A stretch of DNA of 15,956 bases from JAKQHY01 sp034429475. Its GTDB lineage: Bacteria; Chloroflexota; Anaerolineae; B4-G1; SLSP01. The notes beneath the pieces were generated by a model that worked only from the letters and a program-made list of their open reading frames with translations, ran no database searches and had not been told where the DNA came from. The translations under genes were made by a program, and so were the position numbers. Of this stretch, positions 1 through 7,043 are shown piece after piece. Positions within the stretch are counted from its first letter, which is position 1, and the number at the start of each line of letters is the position of its first letter. The stretch covers positions 1 to 15,956 of the forward strand of contig DAOUGD010000204.1 in NCBI GenBank assembly GCA_034429475.1, given 5' to 3'.

Positions 1-177
1 TCGCTGGCATGCCACTGCGAACTTGCACCCACACCCAACGTAGTTGCGCATCGTCTCGATGCCGGTGATGTGTTGCGCTGCATCACCAGCCACTTTGTGC
101 GCTTGCCGCGACTCCCCCGGCACAAACATCGCTTGCAGGGCCATTTCCGTCTGATGAATCATTGATGGTCTTCCCAC
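1..177 (-). CDS. Probable tyrosine-type recombinase/integrase, N-terminal fragment (cut by window edge)
   Basis: An open frame runs from a GTG at 177 to the window edge, giving 59 codons with no stop. AGGAGG lies 8 bases upstream of the GTG, which decides this start; the first ATG is codon 6. The translation contains 'FVPGESRQAHK' and then 'GIETMRNYVGCGCKFAVACQR'. This resembles the start of the core-binding (SAM-like) domain of phage-type integrases, where a 'SRHxxK...T.R.Y...C..FA.W' pattern precedes the catalytic domain. The Arg-His-Arg-Tyr catalytic residues would lie beyond the window, so the assignment rests only on the N-terminal pattern. The gene is divergent from the truncated amidohydrolase, with about 580 non-coding bases between. 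An integrase at the edge of a broken gene fits a mobile-element boundary. It could instead be another DNA-binding protein. Confidence 0.5.
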   Translation of the reverse strand, partial: MGRPSMIHQTEMALQAMFVPGESRQAHKVAGDAAQHITGIETMRNYVGCGCKFAVACQR

Positions 178-199
178 AATCTTGTCCTCCTTGTTCTCA

Positions 200-250
200 A
201 TTGTATAGGCGCGTGTTCAGACACGCCGAAACGGACATTCCTGCCGTTTC
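200..250 (-). promoter_or_regulatory. Leader of the integrase with two adjacent hairpins and a -10-like box
   Basis: On the minus strand, TATACA (202-207) is a plausible -10 box about 25 bases before the GTG start. Directly upstream lie two perfect small inverted repeats. GCGTGT/ACACGC (211-216 and 221-226) has a 4-base loop, and GAAACGG/CCGTTTC (228-234 and 244-250) has a 9-base loop. The first would sit between -10 and -35, where a self-regulating operator or recombinase arm site could lie. No good -35 is seen (TTCGGC at 17-base spacing). The repeats are seen directly; the function is inferred. Confidence 0.3.
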
Positions 251-403
251 TATTCACTCCACTTGCCATCCGAGACTCCGGTCAAGGGCTTGCGGCCCGC
301 GCGGCCTTGTGGGCCACGAAAAGAAGAAGGCGCCTTCCGGTGCAGAAGCTGCTAAACTCGGAGCACGCTCGACTGTGGGGCAGCCAGGCCACAGGGAACG
401 AAG

Positions 404-494
404 GATGAAACAAGCCGTGAAACAATCGTTATTCGTGAAACGCTCGCTTACTAACCCGTGGAACAATCGAAACACCGTGAAACGCCCATTCGTG
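404..494. repeat. Irregular iterated GTGAAAC motif
   Basis: GTGAAAC occurs at 417-423, 435-441 and 477-483. GTGGAAC occurs at 458-464 and ATGAAAC at 405-411. Two copies are followed by AATCG (417 and 458 copies) and two by GC (435 and 477 copies), and ATTCGTG recurs at 431 and 488. Spacing is irregular (about 18, 23 and 19 bases), so this is not a CRISPR or a clean tandem repeat. It could be a set of protein-binding iterons or a degenerate tandem array. Confidence 0.4.
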
Positions 495-756
495 TGTTCC
501 TATTTCAGGAACAGACTAACCAATCGTGCTGCCGGGGTGGTCTGACGATGGTTGCAGACCTCGGCCATTGTGTGGATGTCGCTGAGGACTCACTATGCTC
601 TTATTCTAGCAAAAGTGCCTATGATGTTTCAAGCCTTTTGACGATCATTTTCACACATTCTAGGGGGCAACGTCGCCGAACACTCTTGTGGGGTTGTCAC
701 AACATTGCGCAGGGTCACTTCTGATAGTACAATGCGTGTACTGAGGCTAAAAAACT

Positions 757-1425
757 GTGAACAATTGCGTTCAGGAGTATAAAGATCAGAGCGCGTATGA
801 GCGCCCCCTCACCTACGGCAACCCCACCCGCGCGGAAGCGGAGGCGGTCTTCAACTGGTTCATGGAAGACCCACGCCGCAGCGCGGCGTATCCCGACGGC
901 GTCAAGCCGCTGGACGACTTCCTCTTCCACGAATTTCTGCGGATGGCGCGCGACCTGGACCTGCCCGTCCAAATCCACACGGGGCACATGGCCGGGATTC
1001 GCAACGACATCGCCAAAACCAACGCGGTGGGGCTGACGCGCGTGCTGGAACTGCACCGCAACGTGCGCTTCGACCTCTTCCACGCCAACTGGCCCTACGG
1101 CGGGGAGTGGCTCTACCTGGCCAAGAACTATCCCAACGTGCATCTGGATTTCTGCTGGGCGAACATCATTGACCCGATCTACTGCCAGGCCCTCTTCAAG
1201 CAGGCGCTTTCGAGCGTGCCGCACGGCAAGATTCACGGTTACGGCTCCGACTTCGGCGGCAATGCGGACCGCGCCTGGGCGCACGCGGCCATTGCGCGCG
1301 ACAACATCGCCATCGCGCTCGCGGAGATGGTCGAGAGCGAGTACCTGGGGCTGGACGAGGCCAAAGAAGTGGCGTATGCCTGGCTGTTCGGCAACGCCAA
1401 TGAGTTTTTCCGGTTGGGGTTGTGA
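757..1425 (+). pseudogene. 5'-truncated amidohydrolase (amidohydrolase_2-like), C-terminal part of the TIM barrel
   Basis: The 222-codon frame starts at a GTG with an in-frame TAA three codons upstream and no clear ribosome binding site. From about residue 13 ('AYERPLTYGNPTRAEAEAVF') it matches the middle and end of metal-dependent amidohydrolases. Visible barrel residues are His74 and His77 in 'QIHTGHM', His109 in 'LFHANWPYGGEW' and Asp165 in 'GSDFGG', all typical metal or catalytic positions. The N-terminal HxH metal motif on strand 1 is absent, and family members are usually about 350-420 residues, so roughly 150 or more residues are missing. The first ten residues look like unrelated junction sequence. 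It is most likely a remnant left by recombination near the integrase. A shortened expressed protein is possible, but it should not bind the full metal centre. Confidence 0.75.
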
Positions 1426-1435
1426 GGCAAAGAGA

Positions 1436-1477
1436 AAACTTCCCGGAAGTTGGTTGCTTCCGGGAAGTTTCCTTTTT
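1436..1477. terminator. Strong intrinsic terminator, probably bidirectional
   Basis: A perfect 14-base inverted repeat (1436-1449 with 1457-1470, core CTTCCCGGAAG) has a 7-base loop. It is followed by CCTTTTT on the plus strand and, read the other way, by TCTCTTT. It sits 10 bases after the truncated amidohydrolase stop and directly after the stop of the convergent secreted-protein gene, so it can end both. Confidence 0.9.
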
Positions 1478-2513
1478 ACTCCGGCGCGCAGATTTCCAAG
1501 GAGACGTCGTCCGCGTACATGGCGGTGATGCCACCCTGGCCGTCATTGTAGGTTCCAATGTGGAGCTTGATATTCTGACCGGTGTAGGCGTGCAGGTCAT
1601 ATTGGTAGTACTGCCAGGCCCGGTCATTACGGCGATCCCAGAAGAGGGTCTCCAAGACCACATCGTTAGGGCTGAGGATGAGGACGTATTGAACGTCGCC
1701 GGCGCGGGCCACTGCATTTTCCAGCGGCGTATTCGGCGCGGGAGGCGCAGGGGGAGAGTGGGCGATGACCTCGCTGCTTTGGTGATAGAGCCACAGTTTG
1801 AGCGTGGTGGTGAGGGCCGTGGCCGGCACCGTGATCGGTTGGCGCACCGAAGAGTAGCTCGTTATGTTGGCAGTGGGCGCTACAACGCCGGTGCGCGCGG
1901 CGCGCGCCCCGCTGCGCCACCTGGCGGTGGTGTAGCTCGCGGGATATTCTGTGAGAGGAAATTCCCAGCCCACATCGGATTCAAATCCGCCGTTGATCAG
2001 GCCTTCCGTACAAACCTGGCCGCGCGGCAATGTCACGGTACACGTCCAGCCGGTCCACTCAGACACCCCATTGGCGTTAAATGCACGGACGGCGAAACAA
2101 TGATAGGACCCCGGCTCAAAGCCGCCGGCGATGTAACTGGTAACATCAGGGTCGAGGGTAACGAGCAAGTTGTTGCCTTCGTAGACAATGAAGCCCGTTT
2201 CGTTGAAAGCGTTGTCGCGCCACTCAAGGCGGACCTGGCTGTAGCTGATGGGGGTAGCGCGGATGTTGCTGGGGGGGGACGGCGGAACATCAAGGGAGAA
2301 AGCCTTCAGCGCCAACGGCAGGTAAAGGTAGGTGGACGTGATAATCGTCTGCGGGTATAGCCGCGCGGCTGCCGGAATAGGGCGGATTTCCGAAGCGTTT
2401 CCGGCCACGCGCCGGTCGTCGGCCAGGGCGACGGTCGCCAGCCGGCAGAGCAGCCAGAGAACAACACCGACCAGAAACAAGGATCGCCATACTTTTCTAT
2501 GGTACTTGGTCAT
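1476..2513 (-). CDS. Secreted protein: signal peptide, fibronectin type III domain, C-terminal jelly-roll (carbohydrate-binding-like) domain
   Basis: The protein has 345 residues. An ATG four codons further upstream exists, but GGAGGTGA lies just before this ATG, so the shorter start is chosen. Residues 1-31 form a signal peptide: KYHRK positive end, hydrophobic 11-30, cleavage after 'ALA'. 'TYLYLPLALK' (61-70) is a short motif of the type common in exported Chloroflexota proteins. Residues about 78-162 ('PPSNIRATPISYSQVRLEWRD' through 'RAFNANGVSEW') are a fibronectin type III domain. Residues about 168-345, opening with 'INGGFESDVGWE' and closing with 'YADDVSLEI', have the beta-sandwich pattern of carbohydrate-binding-like modules. 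No catalytic motif is visible. It is probably extracellular or surface-attached, with a binding role inferred from the domains. It converges on the truncated amidohydrolase and is divergent from the large kinase. Confidence 0.8.
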   Translation of the reverse strand: MTKYHRKVWRSLFLVGVVLWLLCRLATVALADDRRVAGNASEIRPIPAAARLYPQTIITSTYLYLPLALKAFSLDVPPSPPSNIRATPISYSQVRLEWRDNAFNETGFIVYEGNNLLVTLDPDVTSYIAGGFEPGSYHCFAVRAFNANGVSEWTGWTCTVTLPRGQVCTEGLINGGFESDVGWEFPLTEYPASYTTARWRSGARAARTGVVAPTANITSYSSVRQPITVPATALTTTLKLWLYHQSSEVIAHSPPAPPAPNTPLENAVARAGDVQYVLILSPNDVVLETLFWDRRNDRAWQYYQYDLHAYTGQNIKLHIGTYNDGQGGITAMYADDVSLEICAPE

Positions 2514-2902
2514 AGTCACCTCCATTTCAGCACACTACGGTTCACTTCTCTGCAATTCCAACCGCCTCCCCTTAATAAAATCATAGATCGCTTGAAGAAT
2601 GGCGCAAGTGGCGTATCATTCATAAAAATTAGTGTATGACTCTTGTGCAAAAAGGAAACATTCACCGCAGATCAGTTAGTGTTATGAAGTCTTCGCCGCC
2701 ATATCCCCTGTGAATGAATTCGCAGGCTGATACGGAAAACCCGTTAAAACAGGTTAAAAACCAGTCGCACGACGGTGGATTGAGTGCGTTTTTAACGCAC
2801 TTTGTCTAGCAACCGATGATTTCAATCATCGGTGTGCTAATGGCGAATACTGCGTGACAGTAACCAGATCACAAAGAACGCGCGGGAAGAACTGAGGAAA
2901 TC
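2514..2902. promoter_or_regulatory. Divergent intergenic region with two strong palindromes upstream of the large kinase
   Basis: This is a 390-base AT-richer spacer between divergent genes. AGTGCGTT/AACGCACT (2783-2790 and 2794-2801) forms a hairpin with a 3-base loop. Immediately after, ACCGATGATT/AATCATCGGT (2812-2821 and 2824-2833) is a perfect near-continuous palindrome, extended by TAGCA/TGCTA (2807-2811 and 2835-2839) past one bulged G. GTTAAAAAC at 2753-2761 is complementary to 2788-2796 and so could compete with the first hairpin. No T-run follows either palindrome, so they do not look like terminators. They could be operators, leader RNA structure for the gene at 2903, or a dispersed repeat. 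No clear promoter for the kinase was found. Confidence 0.5.
2580..2607 (-). promoter_or_regulatory. Candidate sigma-70-type promoter for the secreted protein
   Basis: On the minus strand, TTGCGC (2602-2607) and TATGAT (2580-2585) are separated by 16 bases, with transcription expected near 2573, about 60 bases before the start codon. The -10 is good and the -35 partial. Confidence 0.35.
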
Positions 2903-5900
2903 ATGGACTTCCAGACCACACAGACCGAAGATGCCGAGTACGAAGAAGAACCATGCGTCTGCGCCGCAAACTTGCTGCGGGCGCAACGCGACCTGGGGGT
3001 GGAGCTGAGCGCGCACCACGGGTTGGCTGAGACTCTGTCAATCTGCCTGTCCGCCGCGATTCGACTCTCGGAGTTGGATTGTGGCGGTATCTACTTGATA
3101 GACAATGCAACCGGCGCTGTCAACCTGGTCAGTCATCAGGGCTTGCCAGACGCTTTCATCGCCAAAACCTCGCATTATACGGCAGACACACCTCAGGCAC
3201 AGCTAGTGATGGCTGGCCGGCCCATCTACACCAGTTACGCCCAGGTGGACGTTCCGAAGGACATGGTTAAGTATCAGGAAGAATTGCGGGCGATCGCCGT
3301 TTTGCCTATCGCCCACAAGGGCCGCCCTATCGCTTGTCTCAATATCGCTTCCCATACCTTTGAAACTGTACCGGAATCTTCCCGTACCGTGTTGGAAACC
3401 ATTGCCGTCCAAATTGGCGCGGCAATTGCCCATGCGAAAGCGGAAACGGCGCTGCAACAAAGCCAGGAGAACCTGCAAACACTGTTTAACTCATTAGAAG
3501 AGTTTCTCTTTGTGCTGGATACACAGGGCGTGATAATCCAGGTCAATCCAACCGTCTGCCGGCGGCTTGGCTATGCTGAAACAGAGTTGGTGGGCAATTC
3601 TATCCTGATGATCCCACCGCCAGAGCAACGGGAAGCCGCCGCGGCTCTTGTGGCCGACATTCTCGCCGGTAAAACTGAGGTGTGTACTATCCCCTTGCAA
3701 ACCCGAAATGGCGACCTCATCCCGGTAGAAACACACATTACGCGCGGACGGTGGAACAACCAGGAGGCGCTTTTCAGCGTCAGCCGCGACATCATTGAGC
3801 GCCTCAAAGCAGAGCGCGAAATCCAACGGCGCACGACACAATTGGAGACGTTGCGCCAAATTGGGCTGGAACTGACAGCCCAACTGGATCTAAAAACACT
3901 CTTACATTCTATGACGCTTCATGCCGTGCGGCTATTGGAGGCCCAGCGGGGTGGTTTCTTTCTCTATCGGCCCGATTTGGATGCTTTGGAATGGGTGGCG
4001 GCCATCGGCTTTGAAAACCCTATGATCGGCAGCACACTGCGTCGCGGCGAAGGTCTCTCCGGCAAAGTCTGGGAGACCGGTATGCCACTGGTGGTGGACG
4101 ACTACCACCAGTGGGCCGGGCGCTCCACACAATACGACCAAGTGGCAGGCCACGCCCTCATCGGGGTGCCGGTGCAATGGGGAGGGGAAATCCTGGGAGT
4201 GCTAGCCATCTCGACGAATTCACCGCGCACCTTTTCTACCACCGACGCCGAGTTGTTGAATTTGTTGACGACGCAAGCTGCCATCGCCATCCGCAACGCC
4301 AACCTGCTCCAGGCGGAACGTGGGCAGCGCGCACTGGCCGAGGCGCTGGTGAAAGCCACCACCGCCGTCACCAGCGCCCTTGAACCGGACCTGGTGCTCG
4401 ACCGCATCCTGGAAGAGGTAGAGCGTATGGTCGAGGGGGATGCGTGCAATATCATGTTGGTGGCCCCCCCCGGCATGGCGCACATAGCGCGATGGCATGA
4501 ATATACCCATTCGTATGCCGATATTGTTAGGCAAACATTTCCCCTGGAGCACTACCCCACCTTACAATACATGCTAAGCACCGGCGAGCCGCTGGTGATT
4601 GCCGACACCCGCACGCACCCCCTGTGGCAAAAACACCAGGAATTAAGCTGGCAACGGGCCTACGTGGGCGCGCCCATCCGCATCGGGAACGAAATCGTCG
4701 GCTTCCTCAACGTAGACAGCGCGCGCGCGGGGGCCTTCGATGCCACCCACGCGCAGTGGCTCCGGGCCTTCGCCGGACAGTCCGCCGTTGCCATTGAACA
4801 CGCACGGCTGTATGATGGGTTACGCTCGTACACCGACGTATTGGAACAACGCGTCCAGGAACGCACTGCCGAACGGGAAGCTCAATATGCCCGGCTGGAG
4901 GCGATCCTCAGCAGCGTCGCCGATGGAATTATCGTGGCCGATTGGGAAGGAAATATCCTCCAGGCCAATCCGGTCGCGCAGGGATGGTTACAACACAGCC
5001 TATCGCTGGCCGATGTAGCCCGGTTGCAGCAGGCCATCCAGGAATTGGTACACGAAGCCGGTGTGACGCAGCCAAGCGGGGCGCGCCTCGCCGCCATCGT
5101 GGTGGAATTGAAGGGATTGGACCTGGAACTGCGGGCAACGCCGGTAGAGGAGACCGGCAACGTCGTCATTGACTTGCACGACATCACTCCCCTGCGGACA
5201 TTGGACCGTATGAAGACCCGCTTCATCACCGACATCTCCCACGAACTGCGCACCCCGGTGACAACCATTCAGCTTTATGCACACCTGCTCCAACAGTTCC
5301 CGGCCAGGATAAACCTCTACCTGGAAAAGATCATCCGCGAAGCCGACCTCCAGGCGCAACTGGTGCAAGACATTCAGGAAATCTCTCACTTTGACGCCGG
5401 GCGCGTGGAGATACACCCCAAGCAGACACCCCTCAACGCGCTGCTTGCGGCCATCGTTGAAAAACACGCGCGCCTGGCACAAGAACGGGGGTTGACCCTG
5501 ACCTACCACCAAACAGAGTTGGCGCCGGCAGCCCTGGTGGACCCTCAGCGGTTGGAACAGGTTCTGGACAACATGCTGTTGAATGCGATTCACTACACCC
5601 CTCGCGGCGGCGCGATCCAAGTAGACGTCGGCGTTCAGAAGGATGCCGACCGGGATTGGGCCACCATCGTCGTCACCGATACCGGCATCGGCATCCCCGC
5701 CGACGAGTTGCCCCACATCTTTGAGCGGTTCTATCGAGGAAAGGCACCCCAATTGCTGCATCCCGGCGCCGGATTGGGTCTATCCATCGTCAAGGAAATC
5801 ATCGAGCTGCATGGCGGTCACGTCACCGTCCAAAGCCCGACGGCCGCCGCTCCCCCCGAACATCCGGGCGCCGCCTTCACTCTCTGGCTGCCGTTTGCCA

Positions 5901-5905
5901 CGTAA
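2903..5905 (+). CDS. Soluble multi-sensor histidine kinase (GAF-PAS-GAF-GAF-PAS-HisKA-HATPase)
   Basis: The protein has 1000 residues. The ATG is preceded by GAGGAA at good spacing. Approximate order: GAF 37-180, PAS 190-300 ('VLDTQGVIIQVNPTVCRRLGY'), GAF 318-478, GAF 500-640, a short coiled coil ('VLEQRVQERTAEREAQY'), PAS 665-765, HisKA with phospho-acceptor His780 in 'SHELRTP', and a HATPase domain with the N box at Asn890/Asn894, the G1 box 'DTGIGIP' from Asp926 and the G2 box 'GAGLGL' from about 955. All catalytic boxes look intact. No transmembrane segment or receiver domain is seen, so it is probably a cytoplasmic sensor whose GAF domains bind a small molecule, cofactor or nucleotide. 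It phosphorylates a response regulator encoded elsewhere. It stands alone, with palindromes upstream and its own terminator. The ligands cannot be told from sequence. Confidence 0.95.
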   Translation: MDFQTTQTEDAEYEEEPCVCAANLLRAQRDLGVELSAHHGLAETLSICLSAAIRLSELDCGGIYLIDNATGAVNLVSHQGLPDAFIAKTSHYTADTPQAQLVMAGRPIYTSYAQVDVPKDMVKYQEELRAIAVLPIAHKGRPIACLNIASHTFETVPESSRTVLETIAVQIGAAIAHAKAETALQQSQENLQTLFNSLEEFLFVLDTQGVIIQVNPTVCRRLGYAETELVGNSILMIPPPEQREAAAALVADILAGKTEVCTIPLQTRNGDLIPVETHITRGRWNNQEALFSVSRDIIERLKAEREIQRRTTQLETLRQIGLELTAQLDLKTLLHSMTLHAVRLLEAQRGGFFLYRPDLDALEWVAAIGFENPMIGSTLRRGEGLSGKVWETGMPLVVDDYHQWAGRSTQYDQVAGHALIGVPVQWGGEILGVLAISTNSPRTFSTTDAELLNLLTTQAAIAIRNANLLQAERGQRALAEALVKATTAVTSALEPDLVLDRILEEVERMVEGDACNIMLVAPPGMAHIARWHEYTHSYADIVRQTFPLEHYPTLQYMLSTGEPLVIADTRTHPLWQKHQELSWQRAYVGAPIRIGNEIVGFLNVDSARAGAFDATHAQWLRAFAGQSAVAIEHARLYDGLRSYTDVLEQRVQERTAEREAQYARLEAILSSVADGIIVADWEGNILQANPVAQGWLQHSLSLADVARLQQAIQELVHEAGVTQPSGARLAAIVVELKGLDLELRATPVEETGNVVIDLHDITPLRTLDRMKTRFITDISHELRTPVTTIQLYAHLLQQFPARINLYLEKIIREADLQAQLVQDIQEISHFDAGRVEIHPKQTPLNALLAAIVEKHARLAQERGLTLTYHQTELAPAALVDPQRLEQVLDNMLLNAIHYTPRGGAIQVDVGVQKDADRDWATIVVTDTGIGIPADELPHIFERFYRGKAPQLLHPGAGLGLSIVKEIIELHGGHVTVQSPTAAAPPEHPGAAFTLWLPFAT

Positions 5906-5963
5906 CCGGCGCACACTCGTTTTTTTGTCAGCCAATTGAGGGAATTCAAACGACACAACACAA

Positions 5964-6001
5964 CGCGGCCTTGAACGTGCATTCAAGGCCGCGCCTTTTT
6001 T
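5964..6001 (+). terminator. Intrinsic terminator of the large histidine kinase
   Basis: A perfect 12-base stem (5964-5975 with 5982-5993, core GCGGCCTTGAA) with a 6-base loop is followed by CC and six T's. It lies about 60 bases after the kinase stop codon. Confidence 0.92.
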
Positions 6002-6004
6002 ACA

Positions 6005-6071
6005 GGACACAGACAAACACGGATTTTCTTAAATATATTCGGTGTTATTCTGCGTTTTTCCGTGTTCCATT
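6005..6071. repeat. Degenerate AT-rich spacer with inverted ACACGGA motif
   Basis: ACACGGA (6017-6023) is mirrored by TCCGTGT (6059-6065), with CACAG/CAAACAC-like units on one side and GTGTT/GCGTTTTT/CCGTGTT-like units on the other. It lies between the kinase terminator and the 3' end of the convergent FTR-like gene. It resembles a decayed member of the short-repeat arrays seen in the other gaps, without a clean 7-base register. Confidence 0.35.
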
Positions 6072-6072
6072 C

Positions 6073-6624
6073 TCAAGCGAATCGCTCGAACCGATCCCGG
6101 TCAGCCTGGCAGATCGGGCATTTGAGCGGCGGTTTGGGCCGCGCGCAGAGATAGCCGCAGACTTTACAGCGCCACACCGGGATGCCGCTGCGCGTGAAGC
6201 CGACGAACTCTTCCTCGTGAGCCGGCTCGGCCGAAGTTGGCGACTGCGCCGTTGGGCCTGCCCTGAGCGCCGCCGCAGGGCCGCCGGGCGGGCGGCGGTC
6301 GGGAATCGGCTCCAACTCCTGCTGCCCGTCACGCACCGCGTCGGAGACGTATAACGCGCAATAGCACGCGCCGAAGTCGCCCAGATCGTCGTCGCGGTAG
6401 TCGCAGGGGCAGATGAGGTCAAGGTCTTTCTCGCGGACGCCCTCCGCCAGGCGACAGGGACACGCGGGATAACCGTAACGCTGCTCGTTGACCAACAGCC
6501 CCTCCACCAGCCCCAGAGTGAAGCTCTTATCGGGGTTGAGGTTGTAACCGGCGGCGCGAGCATCGTCGTTAAGCTCCCGATACCGACTGATGATCGCTTC
6601 CGATGGCACCGGCGGCGTGTTCAT
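6073..6624 (-). CDS. Ferredoxin-thioredoxin reductase catalytic-type domain fused to a rubredoxin domain
   Basis: The protein has 183 residues. The N-terminal part (about 8-100) carries the FTR beta-subunit cysteine set: 'CPC' 55-57, 'CPC' 72-74 and 'CYC' 87-89. In the known enzyme these hold a [4Fe-4S] cluster beside an active-site disulfide that accepts electrons one at a time from ferredoxin. A Pro/Ala-rich linker (about 105-138) leads to a rubredoxin-like zinc/iron ribbon with Cys153/156 and Cys169/172 ('WRCKVCGYLC', 'KCPICQ'). Compared with the plant-type enzyme (CPC-X16-CPC-X8-CHC, as I recall it), spacing is X14 and X12, and the His of CHC is Tyr88. Its ATG overlaps the TGA of the upstream glutaredoxin-like gene (ATGA), so the two are translationally coupled and probably partners. 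No FTR alpha subunit is nearby. The fused rubredoxin may supply or relay electrons; that is inference. Confidence 0.88.
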   Translation of the reverse strand: MNTPPVPSEAIISRYRELNDDARAAGYNLNPDKSFTLGLVEGLLVNEQRYGYPACPCRLAEGVREKDLDLICPCDYRDDDLGDFGACYCALYVSDAVRDGQQELEPIPDRRPPGGPAAALRAGPTAQSPTSAEPAHEEEFVGFTRSGIPVWRCKVCGYLCARPKPPLKCPICQADRDRFERFA

Positions 6625-6911
6625 AACTTCAGCCGCTCCCTGAGTTCGTCAGTCTTGAAACCGATAACGCACTCCTGGTCGTCAATGACGACGGTGGGGA
6701 ACGAGACGCGCGGATTCCAGACGCGCACCTTGTCCTTCACCGCCTCGCGCTCGTCGCCCTCCAACAAGTCTACGTAGACAAAATCGAAGGCAACGGAGTT
6801 TTCCTCCAAATACTGTCGCGTCTTGCGGCACCAGATACAGGTAGAGATGCCGTAAAACTGGACATGATGATCATGATGGACGCCGGCGACACTGCCGTGT
6901 GGTTCGGTCAT
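6621..6911 (-). CDS. Glutaredoxin-like thiol-disulfide protein with CIWC active site
   Basis: The protein has 96 residues. AAGGAG lies 9 bases upstream of the ATG. The thioredoxin fold is clear: first strand 'VQFYGIST', active site Cys25-Ile-Trp-Cys28, 'VYVDLLEGD', then the cis-proline in 'VSFPTVVI' (Pro72) and 'VIGFKTDEL'. This fits NrdH/glutaredoxin-like redoxins reduced by thiol reductases rather than glutathione. A His-rich N-terminus ('VHHDHH', 11-16) is unusual and could bind metal. It overlaps the FTR-rubredoxin gene by four bases, so the likely role is an electron acceptor of that protein that passes reducing power to target disulfides in the cytoplasm. The physiological targets are unknown. 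Confidence 0.9.
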   Translation of the reverse strand: MTEPHGSVAGVHHDHHVQFYGISTCIWCRKTRQYLEENSVAFDFVYVDLLEGDEREAVKDKVRVWNPRVSFPTVVIDDQECVIGFKTDELRERLKL

Positions 6912-6953
6912 GAGTCTTACTCCTTTATTCTTTGGATGATGTTGAAATTGTAC

Positions 6954-7043
6954 ACCGTAAACGTGAAGACGTAAAACGCGAAACGTAAAACGTAATAGTT
7001 TTACTGGGTAAGCCTCACGTTTTACGTTTCACGTTTTACGACT
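6954..7043. repeat. Two-armed 7-base tandem repeat array (ACGTAAA type)
   Basis: Left arm 6954-6995 consists of 7-base units close to AACGTAA (ACCGTAA, ACGTGAA, GACGTAA, AACGCGA, AACGTAA, AACGTAA). Right arm 7016-7043 consists of the complement (CACGTTT, TACGTTT, CACGTTT, TACGACT). Bases 6969-6993 are complementary to 7017-7041 with two mismatches, around a 23-base loop. It fills the gap between the dehydrogenase-hydrolase fusion and the glutaredoxin gene, and its right end contains the first two bases of the fusion gene's stop triplet (7042-7043). Confidence 0.85.

Larger units (their letters stand above)
178..756. other. Non-coding region between integrase fragment and truncated amidohydrolase
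   Basis: No convincing gene is present here; the short open frames have no recognisable protein pattern and no ribosome binding site. The content is small inverted repeats and an iterated GTGAAAC motif. Besides the integrase leader hairpins, GTTCCT/AGGAAC pairs at 496-501 and 507-512, and GGTCTG/CAGACC pairs at 539-544 and 555-560. A further palindrome, GTACA/TGTAC, lies at 727-731 and 737-741, just before the truncated gene. Such clustering next to a recombinase is what an integration or recombination region might look like, but I cannot identify a defined att site or target duplication. Confidence 0.4.

Noticed and set aside
404..494. CRISPR array
   Set aside because: Repeats are only 7 bases, spacing is irregular, and no cas gene is present.
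458..724. Possible 88-residue protein between integrase and amidohydrolase
   Set aside because: No ribosome binding site, no recognisable pattern, and it crosses two hairpins and the GTGAAAC repeats.
1422..2360. 312-codon plus-strand frame
   Set aside because: Antisense to the secreted fibronectin-type protein, which has a signal peptide, Shine-Dalgarno and recognisable domains. The plus frame also runs through a strong terminator.
2903..5905. Phytochrome-type photoreceptor
   Set aside because: GAF domains are present, but I see no recognisable phytochrome PHY domain or chromophore-cysteine motif, so light sensing is not supported.
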